From positions 3,534,001-3,598,000 of the forward strand of contig NZ_CP038026.1 of assembly GCF_004421005.1 (NCBI RefSeq): a DNA stretch of 64,000 nucleotides, written 5' to 3'. The notes below the pieces were generated by a model. That model made no database searches and was not told where the DNA came from. It saw only the letters and a list, made by a program, of their open reading frames with translations. The position numbers and the translations under genes were made by a program. How positions within the stretch are numbered: position 1 is the first letter of the stretch; every line of letters starts with the position of its first letter. Shown here piece by piece: positions 43,218-52,353 of the stretch. This DNA is from Pseudoduganella plicata. Lineage in GTDB: Bacteria > Pseudomonadota > Gammaproteobacteria > Burkholderiales > Burkholderiaceae_D.

Positions 43218-45061
43218 GTACCGAATGCTTTGCCCTGCTCGATGACGCGGGCGCCGGCCGCCGTTCCCGGCTGTTCAGCCGTCATGCAGGCACCCTGACC
43301 TGCGCCAGGCCGGACGACTGGCCGGCACTGCTGGCGGACCTGCAGGCAGCGCTGCAGCGCGGCCAGCATGCCGTGCCGCTGTTGACCTATGAGCTGGGCC
43401 ATGTGCTGGTCGGTCTGGCGCCACGCGCGCCAGCGGCGCCGCTGGGACAGGTGCTGCTGTTCGACCATTGCGACCTGCTTTCGCAGCAGGAGGTGGCGGC
43501 CTGGCTGGCGCAACGCACCGCCGGCGACGACGCCCCCGCCGGCATTGCGGCGATCCAGGCCAATATCACGGCGGCGCAGTTCACGGCGGCGATCGACCGC
43601 ATCCGCGCCTATATCGCCGCCGGCGACACGTACCAGGTCAACTACACCTACCGCCTGCGCTTCGACGCTTTCGGCTCACCGGCTGCGCTGTATCAGCGCC
43701 TGCGCGCGCGCCAGCCGGTGCCGTATGGCGCGCTGGTGACGCTGCCCGACGGCGGCGCCGTGCTGTCGCTGTCGCCCGAGCTGTTCATCCGGCACGACGC
43801 CGGCACCCTGACGGCGCGGCCGATGAAAGGCACGGCGCCGGCAGCCACAGGCCCCGATGCCGACGCGGACAACGCACAGCGCGCCGCGGCGCTGGCTGCC
43901 GACCCGAAGAACCGTGCCGAAAACCTGATGATTGTCGACCTGCTGCGCAACGATATCGGCCGCGTCGCCGTCACCGGGTCCGTGCAGGTGCCCGCGCTGT
44001 TCGACGTCAACCGCTATGCCAGCGTGCTGCAGATGACGTCGACCGTGCAGGCCACGCTGCGTCCCGACGCCACGCTGGCCGACATTTTTTCGGCACTGTA
44101 CCCGTGCGGCTCCATCACGGGTGCGCCGAAGCGTCGCACGATGGAAATCATCGCCGAGCTGGAACCGGCGCCGCGCGGGCTGTACACCGGGGCCATCGGC
44201 TGGTTCGATCCGGCTCCCGCGGGCGCGTCCTTCGGCGACTTCTGCCTGAACGTGCCGATCCGCACACTGTCGCTACAGCCGCCCGTCAACGGCGTGCGCC
44301 GCGGCGAGATGGGCGTCGGTGCCGGCATCGTCTACGACAGCATGGCCGCCGACGAATACGACGAGTGCGGCTTGAAGGCGCGCTTCCTGACCGGACTGTC
44401 GAACGATTTCGAACTGTTTGAAACCATGTACGCCACGCGCGAGGAAGGCGCGCGGCACGTCGAACGCCACCTGGCGCGGCTGGCGGGATCGGCCCGTTAT
44501 TTCGGCTTCGCCTGGGACGAGGCGGCCGCCCGCGCCTACGTCGCGATCGCTTGCGAAGCGCTGCCGCCGGCCACACCGCACCGCCTGCGCCTGGTTACGA
44601 ACCGGGCCGGCGCCTTTGCCGTGCAAACGGGCGCGCTGACGCCGCTGACAGAGCCCGTGCGCGTGCTGCTGGCATCTGGCCGTACTACGTCGGACGACCT
44701 CTTCCTGCGCCATAAAAGCACACTGCGCGCCGGCTACGACGCGGCGTGGCGGGCAGCCGAAGCGCAAGGCGCGTTCGACCAGCTGTTTTGCAACGAACGC
44801 GGCGAGATCACGGAGGGTGGGCGCAGCAACGTGTTCGTGCGGCTGGACGGCCAGTGGCTGACGCCGCCGCTGTCGGGCGGCCTGCTGCCGGGTGTCATGC
44901 GCGCCGTCGTGATCGACGGGTGGGGCGCGCGCGAAGCCGTCATCACGCCCGCGATGCTGGCCGCGGCCGAGGAAATCGTCGTCTGCAATGCGCTGCGTGG
45001 CGCCCTGCGCGCCGTGCTGGTGCCCGCTAGTGTGGTGAATCACCAGTTCATTGACGAATAA
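43214..45061 (+). CDS. Fused aminodeoxychorismate synthase component I and lyase
   Basis: A 615-residue bifunctional enzyme for p-aminobenzoate and hence folate. The N-terminal part (about 1-390) is PabB-like chorismate-utilising: GDTYQVNYTYRLRF, SLSPELFIRH, RPMKGTAPA, KNRAENLMIVDLLRNDIGR, PCGSITGAPKRRTMEII and GEMGVGAGIVYDS. The C-terminal part (about 400-615) is a PabC-type fold IV PLP enzyme: FELFETMYA, the PLP Lys in FLRHKSTLRAGYD, and ERGEITEGGRSNVFV. The fusion makes 4-amino-4-deoxychorismate and then splits it; an amidotransferase (PabA) is needed from elsewhere. A strong hairpin follows at 45091. Confidence 0.93.
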   Translation: MSTECFALLDDAGAGRRSRLFSRHAGTLTCARPDDWPALLADLQAALQRGQHAVPLLTYELGHVLVGLAPRAPAAPLGQVLLFDHCDLLSQQEVAAWLAQRTAGDDAPAGIAAIQANITAAQFTAAIDRIRAYIAAGDTYQVNYTYRLRFDAFGSPAALYQRLRARQPVPYGALVTLPDGGAVLSLSPELFIRHDAGTLTARPMKGTAPAATGPDADADNAQRAAALAADPKNRAENLMIVDLLRNDIGRVAVTGSVQVPALFDVNRYASVLQMTSTVQATLRPDATLADIFSALYPCGSITGAPKRRTMEIIAELEPAPRGLYTGAIGWFDPAPAGASFGDFCLNVPIRTLSLQPPVNGVRRGEMGVGAGIVYDSMAADEYDECGLKARFLTGLSNDFELFETMYATREEGARHVERHLARLAGSARYFGFAWDEAAARAYVAIACEALPPATPHRLRLVTNRAGAFAVQTGALTPLTEPVRVLLASGRTTSDDLFLRHKSTLRAGYDAAWRAAEAQGAFDQLFCNERGEITEGGRSNVFVRLDGQWLTPPLSGGLLPGVMRAVVIDGWGAREAVITPAMLAAAEEIVVCNALRGALRAVLVPASVVNHQFIDE

Positions 45062-45090
45062 ATTTGACGAAATCGTCTCAGACAAGCCGG

Positions 45091-45126
45091 AAATTCACGG
45101 TAAGGCCGGGGCCTTTCCGTGAATTT
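45091..45126. terminator. Hairpin terminator after pabB-pabC
   Basis: AAATTCACGG-T-AAGGCC (45091-45107) pairs with GGCCTT-T-CCGTGAATTT (45110-45126) with a single T-T mismatch. It lies 29 bases after the stop codon, with T residues at its 3' edge. It probably ends the slmA-EamA-pabBC transcript. Confidence 0.8.
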
Positions 45127-45186
45127 TCGACGCGGTATTGGGGCGATTTTCGTCGGATTTATTCAATGAATCTGTGATTCGCCACA

Positions 45187-45540
45187 CTAGAGACTGACGA
45201 ACGGGGTGAACCCGCCCATGATCATGCGCTTGCCGTCGAACGGCATCGTCTCCATCATGTCGCCCATGCGTGGATCCTTCATGACCTTGTCGTTGACGGC
45301 ATCGCGTTCTTCGCGCGAGTTGTAGACGATCCACGAGAAGAACACGACCTCGTCATCCTTGAGCTGTACGGCCTGTGGAAAAGATGTCAGTTGTCCCGGC
45401 TTGACGTCTTCGGCCATGCATTCGCGAAACTCCAGCGCGCCGTGTTCGCGCCAGATGGCACCGGCCTTTTCCGCCAGCGCGCGGTAGGCGTCCAGCTGAG
45501 ATTTCGGGACAGGTAAGATAAATCCGTCGACATAAGCCAT
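45187..45540 (-). CDS. DUF1428 family protein
   Basis: A 117-residue protein of the DUF1428 (YbaA-like) family with a dimeric ferredoxin-like alpha/beta fold. Family marks are MAYVDGFILPVPKSQLDAYRA, the EHGALEFRECMAEDV segment, VVFFSWIVYNSREERDAVN and MPFDGKRMIMGGFTPFV at the end. The function is not known. It starts at ATG 45540, 38 bases downstream of the FtrA-like gene on the same strand, so the two may be co-transcribed. Confidence 0.92.
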   Translation of the reverse strand: MAYVDGFILPVPKSQLDAYRALAEKAGAIWREHGALEFRECMAEDVKPGQLTSFPQAVQLKDDEVVFFSWIVYNSREERDAVNDKVMKDPRMGDMMETMPFDGKRMIMGGFTPFVSL

Positions 45541-45578
45541 GCTGATCTCCTGGTTGTGGTGGGTGGTACGCCACCAGC

Positions 45579-46544
45579 TTAGTCAACGGATGCGCCTGCA
45601 ACAAGGAATGCTTTGCGATAAGCCCCCGGGCTCGTGTCCAGCAGGCGGCGGAAATGGTGACGCAGCGATTCCTCCGAGCCGAATCCGGCCCGCTCGGCCA
45701 CCTGCGCCAGCGGCAGGGGCGACTCCAGCAGGTCCCTGGCGATGGCGATGCGTTCGCGCGTCAGCCATTCGGTCGGTCCCAGGCCGGTGGCGTCCTGGAA
45801 CTGCCGTTGCAAGGTGCGCGGGCTCATCGCCGCGCGCCCCGCCATCGACGCCACCGTGTGCGGCCCGGCCGGGTGGCGGCGCAGCCAGTCCATCAACCGG
45901 GCCAGCCGCCCCGCCTCGTCTGCCGGCATGGGACGCGGCAGGACCTGCGCCTGGCCGCCCGCCCGATGAGGCGGCACCACCAGCCGCTGCGCCACCAGAT
46001 TGCCGACCCGCGCGCCGTAATCGCGCCTGACCAGGTGCAGCAGCATGTCCAGCCCGGCCGCCGAGCCGGCCGACGTGATGACCTGGCCGTTGTCGATGTA
46101 CAGCGCGTCCGGCTCGACCTGTATGCGCGGGTAGCGGCGTGCCAGCCGGTCGGCGTAGCGCCAGTGCGTGGTAACGCGCTGGCCGTCCAGCACCCCGGCC
46201 GCGGCCAGCACGAATACGCCTGAGCAGATGGAACACAGGCGCGCCCCGCGCCGGTGGGCCGCGCGGATCAGCGCCAGCAGCGCGGCGGGCGGCTCTTCGT
46301 CGGCGTCGCGCCAGCCGGGAATGACGATCGTGTCGGCCCGCCGCAGCAGCCCGGGCGCGTAGCGCGCCTGCACGGTAATGCCGCCGGCGGCGCGGATCGG
46401 CCCCCGCTCGACGGCGGCGACACGGAAGTCGTACCAGTCCACGCCCAGTTCCGGACGGTCCAGGGCAAACAGCTCGACGGTACAGCCGAATTCGAACGTA
46501 CACAGGCCGTCGTAGGCCAGGGCGACAACGCGATGGGAGCTCAT
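45579..46544 (-). CDS. ftrA: FtrA-like AraC-family regulator with DJ-1/PfpI domain
   Basis: A 321-residue transcription regulator (GlxA/FtrA type). Residues about 1-185 form a DJ-1/PfpI-like class-I glutamine-amidotransferase-like domain with the Cys elbow RLCSICSGVFVLAAAG. Residues about 215-315 form an AraC-type double helix-turn-helix: VASMAGRAAMSPRTLQRQF and LAQVAERAGFGSEESLRHHFRR. It is divergent from a rhodanese gene 88 bases away, a pairing seen in other proteobacteria, so it may regulate that gene. The signal it senses is unknown. Confidence 0.9.
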   Translation of the reverse strand: MSSHRVVALAYDGLCTFEFGCTVELFALDRPELGVDWYDFRVAAVERGPIRAAGGITVQARYAPGLLRRADTIVIPGWRDADEEPPAALLALIRAAHRRGARLCSICSGVFVLAAAGVLDGQRVTTHWRYADRLARRYPRIQVEPDALYIDNGQVITSAGSAAGLDMLLHLVRRDYGARVGNLVAQRLVVPPHRAGGQAQVLPRPMPADEAGRLARLMDWLRRHPAGPHTVASMAGRAAMSPRTLQRQFQDATGLGPTEWLTRERIAIARDLLESPLPLAQVAERAGFGSEESLRHHFRRLLDTSPGAYRKAFLVAGASVD

Positions 46545-46632
46545 GGCGCAATCTTAACGCATGTTGGCATTCGCGCCAGTGCCCGACCGGCGGCACCGCC
46601 CCGACAATAGAGGCACACACACAGGAGGAAAC

Positions 46633-47022
46633 ATGTCGATCGTAACGGAAGTGGCGCCAGCCGCCAGCGAAGAGGCGCTGGCGCATTTTGAACGTTCGCT
46701 GCGCTTTGAAACGGATTGCTGGGACGTGCACAGCGTGCTTGGCACACCCGAACAGGATTTCGTGCTGCTCGACGTGCGCGGCACGGAAAGCTATGCGCGC
46801 GGCCACATACCCGGCGCCGTGGATCTGGCGCACCGCAAGATCATCGCATCGAAACTGGCGGACTACCCGCCCACGACGGTGTTCGTCACGTATTGCGCGG
46901 GCCCGCACTGCAACGGCGCCGCCCGCGCCGCCATCCGGCTGGCGCGGCTGGGGCGGCCCGTCAAGATCATGCCCGGGGGGGTGACCGGCTGGCTGGATGA
47001 AGGTTTTACGCTGGTGGCCTAA
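46633..47022 (+). CDS. Rhodanese-like sulfurtransferase domain protein
   Basis: A 129-residue single-domain rhodanese. It shows FVLLDVRGTESYARGHIPGAVDL and the active-site loop TYCAGPHCNGAARAAIRLARLG with the catalytic Cys near residue 92, then IMPGGVTGWLDEGF. It probably transfers sulfur to cyanide or thiol acceptors. The Shine-Dalgarno site AGGAGGA is 7 bases before ATG 46633. It is divergent from the FtrA-like regulator and nearly touches the convergent glutathione peroxidase gene. Confidence 0.92.
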   Translation: MSIVTEVAPAASEEALAHFERSLRFETDCWDVHSVLGTPEQDFVLLDVRGTESYARGHIPGAVDLAHRKIIASKLADYPPTTVFVTYCAGPHCNGAARAAIRLARLGRPVKIMPGGVTGWLDEGFTLVA

Positions 47023-47025
47023 CCG

Positions 47026-47625
47026 TCAACCGGCCAGCGCCTTTTCGACGGCGCCCACGAGGTCCTTGTCGGTCGGCTTGACCTTGCTGGGGAAACTGTC
47101 GAGGACTTTGCCATCGCGGCCGATCAGGTACTTGTGAAAATTCCAGGCGGGGGTCTTGCCGGTGGCCTTGATCAGGTCCGCGTACAGCGGGTTCGGCGCG
47201 CTGCCCGACACGACGCTCTTGGCGAACATGGGGAACTTGACGCCGTAGGTGTTATAGCAGAAGTCGGCGATCTCCTTGCTGCTGCCCGGTTCCTGCTTGC
47301 CGAAGTCGTTCGACGGGAAGCCCAGCACAACGAAACCCTTGTCGGCATATTTGGCATACAGGCCTTCGAGCCCCTCGTACTGGCTCGTGAACCCGCAGTA
47401 ACTGGCCGTGTTCACGACGAGGACGACCTTGCCGGCGTACTGGCACAGCTCTTGCGGCACATCGTCCTGCAGGCGCTTGAACGACTGGCGCAGGATCGTC
47501 GGGCAGCTGGCGGGACGGGCGCCCAGCGCCGGTGTGGCCGGCTTGGCGGGCTGCTGCGCAAAGACCGGCGCCGTGCTCAGCAAGCCTAGCAGCGATAAAG
47601 ACGCAACGAGAATCGTATAAGTCAT
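47026..47625 (-). CDS. Exported glutathione peroxidase-family protein
   Basis: A 199-residue thiol peroxidase that reduces hydroperoxides with glutathione or thioredoxin. The N-terminus is a signal peptide (MTYTILVASLSLLGLLSTAPVFA), so the enzyme is probably periplasmic, unlike the cytoplasmic BtuE-type. The catalytic set is present: Cys77 (NTASYCGFTSQ), Gln111 (FGKQEPG), Trp in TPAWNFHKYL and the Asn after it. ATG 47625 gives the signal peptide; an upstream ATG would add 11 residues. Confidence 0.92.
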   Translation of the reverse strand: MTYTILVASLSLLGLLSTAPVFAQQPAKPATPALGARPASCPTILRQSFKRLQDDVPQELCQYAGKVVLVVNTASYCGFTSQYEGLEGLYAKYADKGFVVLGFPSNDFGKQEPGSSKEIADFCYNTYGVKFPMFAKSVVSGSAPNPLYADLIKATGKTPAWNFHKYLIGRDGKVLDSFPSKVKPTDKDLVGAVEKALAG

Positions 47626-47855
47626 GGTGGGCTCGACAAAGTGAAGGGAAAAGCTCATTGTATGCCACCGTCGCGGGGGCCGTGATTCGTCCGCAGCAGG
47701 GGTGCATGCAAGCGGCCGGCGGGCAGTGCAATGCGTATCGCGCTGTGTGTCATGACTGCCTGCCGTTACGATTCAGCGACAATTCGAAGGCGGCTTTGCG
47801 CGACACTGTAGCCCGGCACGCAGCATCCGACGCCATCGCTATGGAGAGGTCCGCC

Positions 47856-48920
47856 ATGTATCGCATCAGCCGTACCCTTCTCGTTCGCCTTCTGATCGCC
47901 CTGGCCATGCTGGTGGCGACACTACTGCTGCCACCGGCGTTGCGGCCCACTCAGGCACAACCGATCGCCTTGCCGGCGCTGAAGGCGGACCAGCTATCGG
48001 TGTCCGGCCTGTCGTCCGGCGGCTTCATGGCCGTCCAGTTCGACGTGGCCTATTCGGCCAGCGTTGTCGGGGCCGGCATCATTGCCGGTGGCCCGTACAA
48101 CTGCTCGCGCGGCAGCGTCAATGTCGCCACGATGATCTGCAGTTGTACCAGCGGCCTGCCGTGGTGCAGCGTGTCCGAAGGCGGCACGGGTGTGGCGAAC
48201 CTGGTCGAGACCACTGCGCTGTACGCGTCGCGCGGCCATATCGACCCTACCGCGAACCTGGGCGGGCAGCGCATCTGGCTGTTCTCGGGCCGCGCCGATA
48301 CCGTCGTGCCCACCGCTGTGATGAACGACCTGGCGGCCTACTACCGTCATTACCTGCCGCCCGAACGCATCCGCTATCGCAGCGATATCAGAGCGGAACA
48401 CGCCATTCCCACCGATAATTTTGGCAACGCCTGCGCACAGCTCGGTGCACCATACATCAGCGACTGCGACGTGGACGGCGCGGGAGAACTGCTGAACTGG
48501 ATTTATGGCGCCCTGAATCCGAAATCGGCGGGGGCGCCGGCGGGACGGTTCATCGAATTCGACCAGGAAGAATTCCTGCCGTCGCCGCGCCGGCACGGCA
48601 TGGCCAGCACGGGCATCCTGTATGTGCCACCGGGCTGCGAAGGCGACGCCTCCGGCTGCCGGCTGCACGTTGCCTTCCACGGCTGCAAACAGACCGCCGC
48701 GCTGGTCGGCGAAGCGCACACCCACCACGCCGGGTACAACGCCTGGGCCGACACCAACCGCATCCTCGTGCTGTATCCGCAAGCCGCCCCCGTCTTCCCG
48801 TGGACCAATCCCAACGCGTGCTGGGACTGGTTCAGCTATGACGACGCCAATTACGCCATCCAGTCCGGGCGGCAGATGCGCGCCGTCAAACGGATGACCG
48901 AACGGCTGATGGGCCAATAA
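47856..48920 (+). CDS. PHA depolymerase, catalytic type 2 (secreted)
   Basis: A 354-residue secreted poly(3-hydroxyalkanoate) depolymerase of catalytic type 2, in which the catalytic Ser precedes the oxyanion His. The signal region (LLVRLLIALAMLVATLLLPPA) ends about residue 35. The lipase box is VSGLSSGGFM (Ser53), the acid is in SGRADTVVP, and the oxyanion/His motif is VAFHGCKQTAALVG. The C-terminal part has the family NPNACWDWFSYDD segment. ATG 47856 has GGAGAGG about 7 bases upstream; an ATG at 47841 lies before that site. It is followed by a hairpin at 48925. Confidence 0.9.
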   Translation: MYRISRTLLVRLLIALAMLVATLLLPPALRPTQAQPIALPALKADQLSVSGLSSGGFMAVQFDVAYSASVVGAGIIAGGPYNCSRGSVNVATMICSCTSGLPWCSVSEGGTGVANLVETTALYASRGHIDPTANLGGQRIWLFSGRADTVVPTAVMNDLAAYYRHYLPPERIRYRSDIRAEHAIPTDNFGNACAQLGAPYISDCDVDGAGELLNWIYGALNPKSAGAPAGRFIEFDQEEFLPSPRRHGMASTGILYVPPGCEGDASGCRLHVAFHGCKQTAALVGEAHTHHAGYNAWADTNRILVLYPQAAPVFPWTNPNACWDWFSYDDANYAIQSGRQMRAVKRMTERLMGQ

Positions 48921-48924
48921 AAAA

Positions 48925-48970
48925 GGAACCGGCACCTCGTCGGGCGAACGCCCGGCAAGGTGCCGATTCC
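48925..48970. terminator. Nested hairpin after the secreted PHA depolymerase gene
   Basis: Outer arms GGAACCGGCACCT (48925-48937) and AGGTGCCGATTCC (48958-48970) pair with one mismatch. An inner stem CGGGCG-AA-CGCCCG (48941-48954) stacks inside. It starts four bases after the stop codon, preceded by an A-run, between convergent genes (gabD-like ends 49009). The CGGCACC stem echoes the window's other repeats. Confidence 0.75.
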
Positions 48971-49008
48971 GACGTAAAGACCCTGGCGTCTTCCGGGCGA
49001 CCTGCCCC

Positions 49009-50460
49009 TTACATCCCGCCCAAGCAGATATATTTGATGACCAGGTAATCGTCGATGCCGTACTTGGACCCTTCACGTCCCAGACCCGACTGTTTCACAC
49101 CGCCAAACGGCGCGATCTCGTTCGAGATCAGGCCCGTATTGACGCCCACCATGCCGGACTCCAGCCCTTCGGAGACGCGCCAGATACGGCCGATATCGCG
49201 CGAGTAGAAATAGGCAGCCAGGCCAAACTCGGTGCTGTTGGCCAGCGCCACCGCCTCGTCGTCCGTCTTGAAACGGAACAGCGGCGCCAGCGGGCCGAAC
49301 GTCTCTTCGCCGGCCACGATCATGTCGTTGCTGGCGTCGGCAATTACGGTGGGCTGGAAGAAGCTGTGACCCAGCGCGTGGCGCTTGCCGCCAGTCAGGA
49401 CGCGGCCGCCCTTGGCCAGTGCGTCCGCCACGTGCTGCTCCACCTTCTGCACGGCCTTCTCGTCGATCAGCGGGCCTTGCGTGACGCCCTGCTCCACACC
49501 GTTACCCACTTTGAGCTTGTTGACGGCGGCGGTAAACTTCTCGGCAAAGGCCTCGTAGATGCCGTCCTGCACGTAGATGCGGTTAGCGCAGACGCAGGTC
49601 TGGCCGGCGTTGCGGTATTTGGAGGCGATGGCGCCTTCCACGGCCGCGTCCAGGTCGGCGTCGTCGAACACGATGAATGGCGCATTGCCGCCCAGCTCCA
49701 GCGACAGTTTCTTGATCGTCGGCGCGCACTGCTGCATCAGGATACGGCCCACGGCGGTGGAGCCGGTGAACGTCAGCTTGCGCACGATCGGGTTGGCGCA
49801 CATCTCGGCGCCGATCTCTTTCGGCGAACCCGTGACGACCGAGAATACGCCCGGCGGCACGCCGGCCTGCTCGGCCAGCACGGCCAGCGCCAGCGCGGAA
49901 AACGGCGTCGCCTCGGCGGGTTTGAGCACCATCGGGCAGCCGGCGGCCAGGGCCGGACCCACCTTGCGGGTGATCATCGCGATCGGAAAGTTCCACGGCG
50001 TGATGGCGGCGCAGACGCCGATCGGCTCCTTCGTGACGATCAGGCGGCGGTCGGGCCATGGCGAGGCCAGCGTGTCGCCGTGCACGCGCTTGGCTTCCTC
50101 GGCAAACCATTCGATGAAGCTGGCGCCGAACGCGACTTCGCCCTTCGCCTCGGCCAGCGGCTTGCCCTGCTCCGTCGTCATCAGGAGCGCCAGGTCGTCC
50201 GCATTGGCCATGATCAGGTCATACCATTTGCGCAGCACGGCGGCGCGCTCCTTGGCCGTCTTCTTGCGCCACGCGGGCCACGCCGCATTGGCCGCCTCGA
50301 TGGCGCGGCGCGTCTCGGCCGCGCCCATCATGGGAATGGTGCCCAGGTGTTCGCCTGTGGCCGGATTGGTCACGGGATGGGTCTCGCCGTTGTCGGCATC
50401 GAGCCAGGCGCCGTCGATATATGCCTGCTGGCGCAGCAGGGTCGGGTCTTTCAGTTGCAT
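49009..50460 (-). CDS. gabD: Succinate-semialdehyde dehydrogenase (NADP-type GabD)
   Basis: A 483-residue aldehyde dehydrogenase of the GabD type that oxidises succinate semialdehyde to succinate, usually at the end of GABA breakdown. It shows PIGVCAAITPWNFPIAMI, the catalytic Glu in LSLELGGNAPFIVF and the catalytic Cys in NAGQTCVCANRIYV. The GPLAPLFRF and FGGVKQSGLGREGSKYGIDDYL segments match GabD rather than betaine aldehyde dehydrogenases. No gabT is nearby. It lies 76 bases after the ppk2 gene and could be transcribed with it. Confidence 0.93.
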   Translation of the reverse strand: MQLKDPTLLRQQAYIDGAWLDADNGETHPVTNPATGEHLGTIPMMGAAETRRAIEAANAAWPAWRKKTAKERAAVLRKWYDLIMANADDLALLMTTEQGKPLAEAKGEVAFGASFIEWFAEEAKRVHGDTLASPWPDRRLIVTKEPIGVCAAITPWNFPIAMITRKVGPALAAGCPMVLKPAEATPFSALALAVLAEQAGVPPGVFSVVTGSPKEIGAEMCANPIVRKLTFTGSTAVGRILMQQCAPTIKKLSLELGGNAPFIVFDDADLDAAVEGAIASKYRNAGQTCVCANRIYVQDGIYEAFAEKFTAAVNKLKVGNGVEQGVTQGPLIDEKAVQKVEQHVADALAKGGRVLTGGKRHALGHSFFQPTVIADASNDMIVAGEETFGPLAPLFRFKTDDEAVALANSTEFGLAAYFYSRDIGRIWRVSEGLESGMVGVNTGLISNEIAPFGGVKQSGLGREGSKYGIDDYLVIKYICLGGM

Positions 50461-50536
50461 GGTCGTTCTCCGCATTGGTCAATAGTGAGAATAAGACAAC
50501 CACTATGCCACATCGTGCGCGGCCTTGCAGGCGACG

Positions 50537-51358
50537 CTAACGGACCCGGATGTTGGACAATTCGGGGTCGCCCGGCGGCCAGCGCAGGTCCATCTCTTCC
50601 AGCGCCTCGACCAGCAATGTCGCCACGGCCAGGTCGCGGTGCGGCTTCGAATCGGCCGGCACAATGTACCAGGGCGCATGCGGCGTGTCCGTCTCGGCGA
50701 TGGCCTTTTCGTAAGCACGGTGAAAATCGTCCCAGCGTTCGCGGTGTTTCAGGTCGGCCGGATCGAACTTCCAGTGCTTTTCCGGATTGTCGATGCGCGC
50801 CTGCAGGCGTGCGCGCTGCTCGTCCTTCGAGATATGCAGGAAGATCTTGAGGATCGTCGTTCCCGTCTCGGCCAGCATGCGCTCGAAATCGCGGATGTGA
50901 GCGTAGCGCTGGCTCAGCGCCGCCGCGTCGAGCTGGCCGTAGACGAACGGATGCAGCACGTCCTCGTAATGGCTGCGGTTGAAGACGGCGATCTGCCCGC
51001 TGCGCGGCACCTGCCGGTGCACCCGCCACAGGTAGTCATGGGCGAGTTCTTCGCCGGTCGGCACGTCGAAACGGGCCGCGTCCAGGCCCATCGGATTGAT
51101 CTTGCGGAACAGCTGATGGACGGTGCCGTCCTTGCCGGAACAGTCCACGCCCTGCAGCACGATCAGCACCTTGCGGTGCCGCTCCGCGTACAGTTTTTCC
51201 TGCAGTTCGGCGATGGTGTTGTGCAGGCGTTTCGCCCCGGCCTTGTCATGCTTGGCGCCCTGACCGTCGTCGTCCCCCGCGCACAGTGGCGTGGCGGCGG
51301 CATCGGCATCCTTGAAACGGGGCTGGGCGGAGGCACGGAATCGTTTACTGGCCTTCAA
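50537..51358 (-). CDS. ppk2: Polyphosphate kinase 2 family protein
   Basis: PPK2 enzymes use polyphosphate to phosphorylate nucleotides (AMP, ADP or GDP). The 273-residue protein has the Walker A-like LQGVDCSGKDGTVHQLF (70-78 core), the lid-type FNRSHYEDVLHPFV with Arg and Asp, and LKIFLHISKDEQRARLQARIDNPEKHWKF. It has one PPK2 domain. I chose the TTG at 51358, which has CAGGAGAC about 7 bases upstream; a GTG at 51388 overlaps the LysR stop. It follows the LysR gene by 26 bases and may be the tail of the galactan operon. Confidence 0.9.
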   Translation of the reverse strand: MKASKRFRASAQPRFKDADAAATPLCAGDDDGQGAKHDKAGAKRLHNTIAELQEKLYAERHRKVLIVLQGVDCSGKDGTVHQLFRKINPMGLDAARFDVPTGEELAHDYLWRVHRQVPRSGQIAVFNRSHYEDVLHPFVYGQLDAAALSQRYAHIRDFERMLAETGTTILKIFLHISKDEQRARLQARIDNPEKHWKFDPADLKHRERWDDFHRAYEKAIAETDTPHAPWYIVPADSKPHRDLAVATLLVEALEEMDLRWPPGDPELSNIRVR

Positions 51359-51384
51359 AAGCGGGTCTCCTGGCGGGCGCAAGG

Positions 51385-52332
51385 TCACCGGGGATAACGC
51401 AGCGCCGCCACCTCGCGCAGGGCCGCCAGCATTGCTTCCGCGCCGGGGGCCAGACGATGCTGCTTGCGTGTGACGATACCATACAGGTCCATCCGCAAGC
51501 CCAGGTCGTACGGCAGTACCGTGAGCAGTCCCATGTCCAGGTACGGACGCACCAGTTCTTCCGGCAGCGCGACGACCATGCGGCTGCCGATCAGCAGGTT
51601 GGCGATGACGGGCAGCGCCAGCGACTCCACCGTCTCGGCCGGCGGCTCAAGGCCGTGCGACAGGAACAGTGCCGTCAGCCGGTCGCGCAGGATGCTGCCG
51701 GCTGGCGGCATGATCCACGGCTCGCCGGCCAGTTCCTCCAGGCTCAACGTGCCGCATGCCGACAACGGGTGGCCGGCACCGGCAATCAGGCAATGGGGTT
51801 CGTCGGTGACGGGTTCGAAATGCAGTTCGGCGGCGGCATCCGAATCGAGCACGCGGCCGATCACGAGATCGAGTTCGCCGGCGCGCAGGCGCTCGGTCAG
51901 GATCTTGCTGGTATCGACGGTAACGGACACCTTCACGCGTTCGTAGCGCGACTTGAGCAGCTTGATCGCATCGGGCAGCAGGCCGGCGGACGGCGTCAGC
52001 ACGGCGCCCACGGCAACCGTGCCGGCAATCCCCGCCAGCAGTTCCATCACCTCCTGGTAGCCCGCATCCATTTCGGCCAGCGCGGCGCCGGCGCGGCGGA
52101 TCATCACTTCGCCATACCAGGTGGGCTGTACGCCGCGCGGCAGGCGTTCGAACAACTGCACGTTGAGGGAGTATTCCAGCTCCGCGAGCAGTTTGGAGGC
52201 GGCGGGCTGCGTCAGGTTCGCCGCTTGCGCGGCGTGCAGGATCGATCCATGCCTGCCCAGTTCCACCAGCAGGACCAGCTGGCGCATCTTCAGGTGAGAG
52301 CGTACGAACCGGTCGGCGTGGATGTCGGGCAT
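51385..52332 (-). CDS. LysR-family regulator at the end of the galactan operon
   Basis: A 315-residue LysR-type activator or repressor. The winged helix-turn-helix is VRSHLKMRQLVLLVELGRHGSILHAAQAANLTQPAASKLLAELE (about 8-55), followed by a periplasmic-binding-like effector domain (about 90-300) with TVAVGAVLTPSAGLLPDAI and LDLVIGRVLD. It resembles galactose-linked LysR regulators such as GbpR, inferred from overall pattern only. Gene position, 21 bases after the SDR gene, makes regulation of the galactan operon likely. ATG 52332 is chosen; a TTG at 52344 also lies in frame. Confidence 0.9.
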   Translation of the reverse strand: MPDIHADRFVRSHLKMRQLVLLVELGRHGSILHAAQAANLTQPAASKLLAELEYSLNVQLFERLPRGVQPTWYGEVMIRRAGAALAEMDAGYQEVMELLAGIAGTVAVGAVLTPSAGLLPDAIKLLKSRYERVKVSVTVDTSKILTERLRAGELDLVIGRVLDSDAAAELHFEPVTDEPHCLIAGAGHPLSACGTLSLEELAGEPWIMPPAGSILRDRLTALFLSHGLEPPAETVESLALPVIANLLIGSRMVVALPEELVRPYLDMGLLTVLPYDLGLRMDLYGIVTRKQHRLAPGAEAMLAALREVAALRYPR

Positions 52333-52353
52333 GCGATCTGTCAAGGCAAAGGC

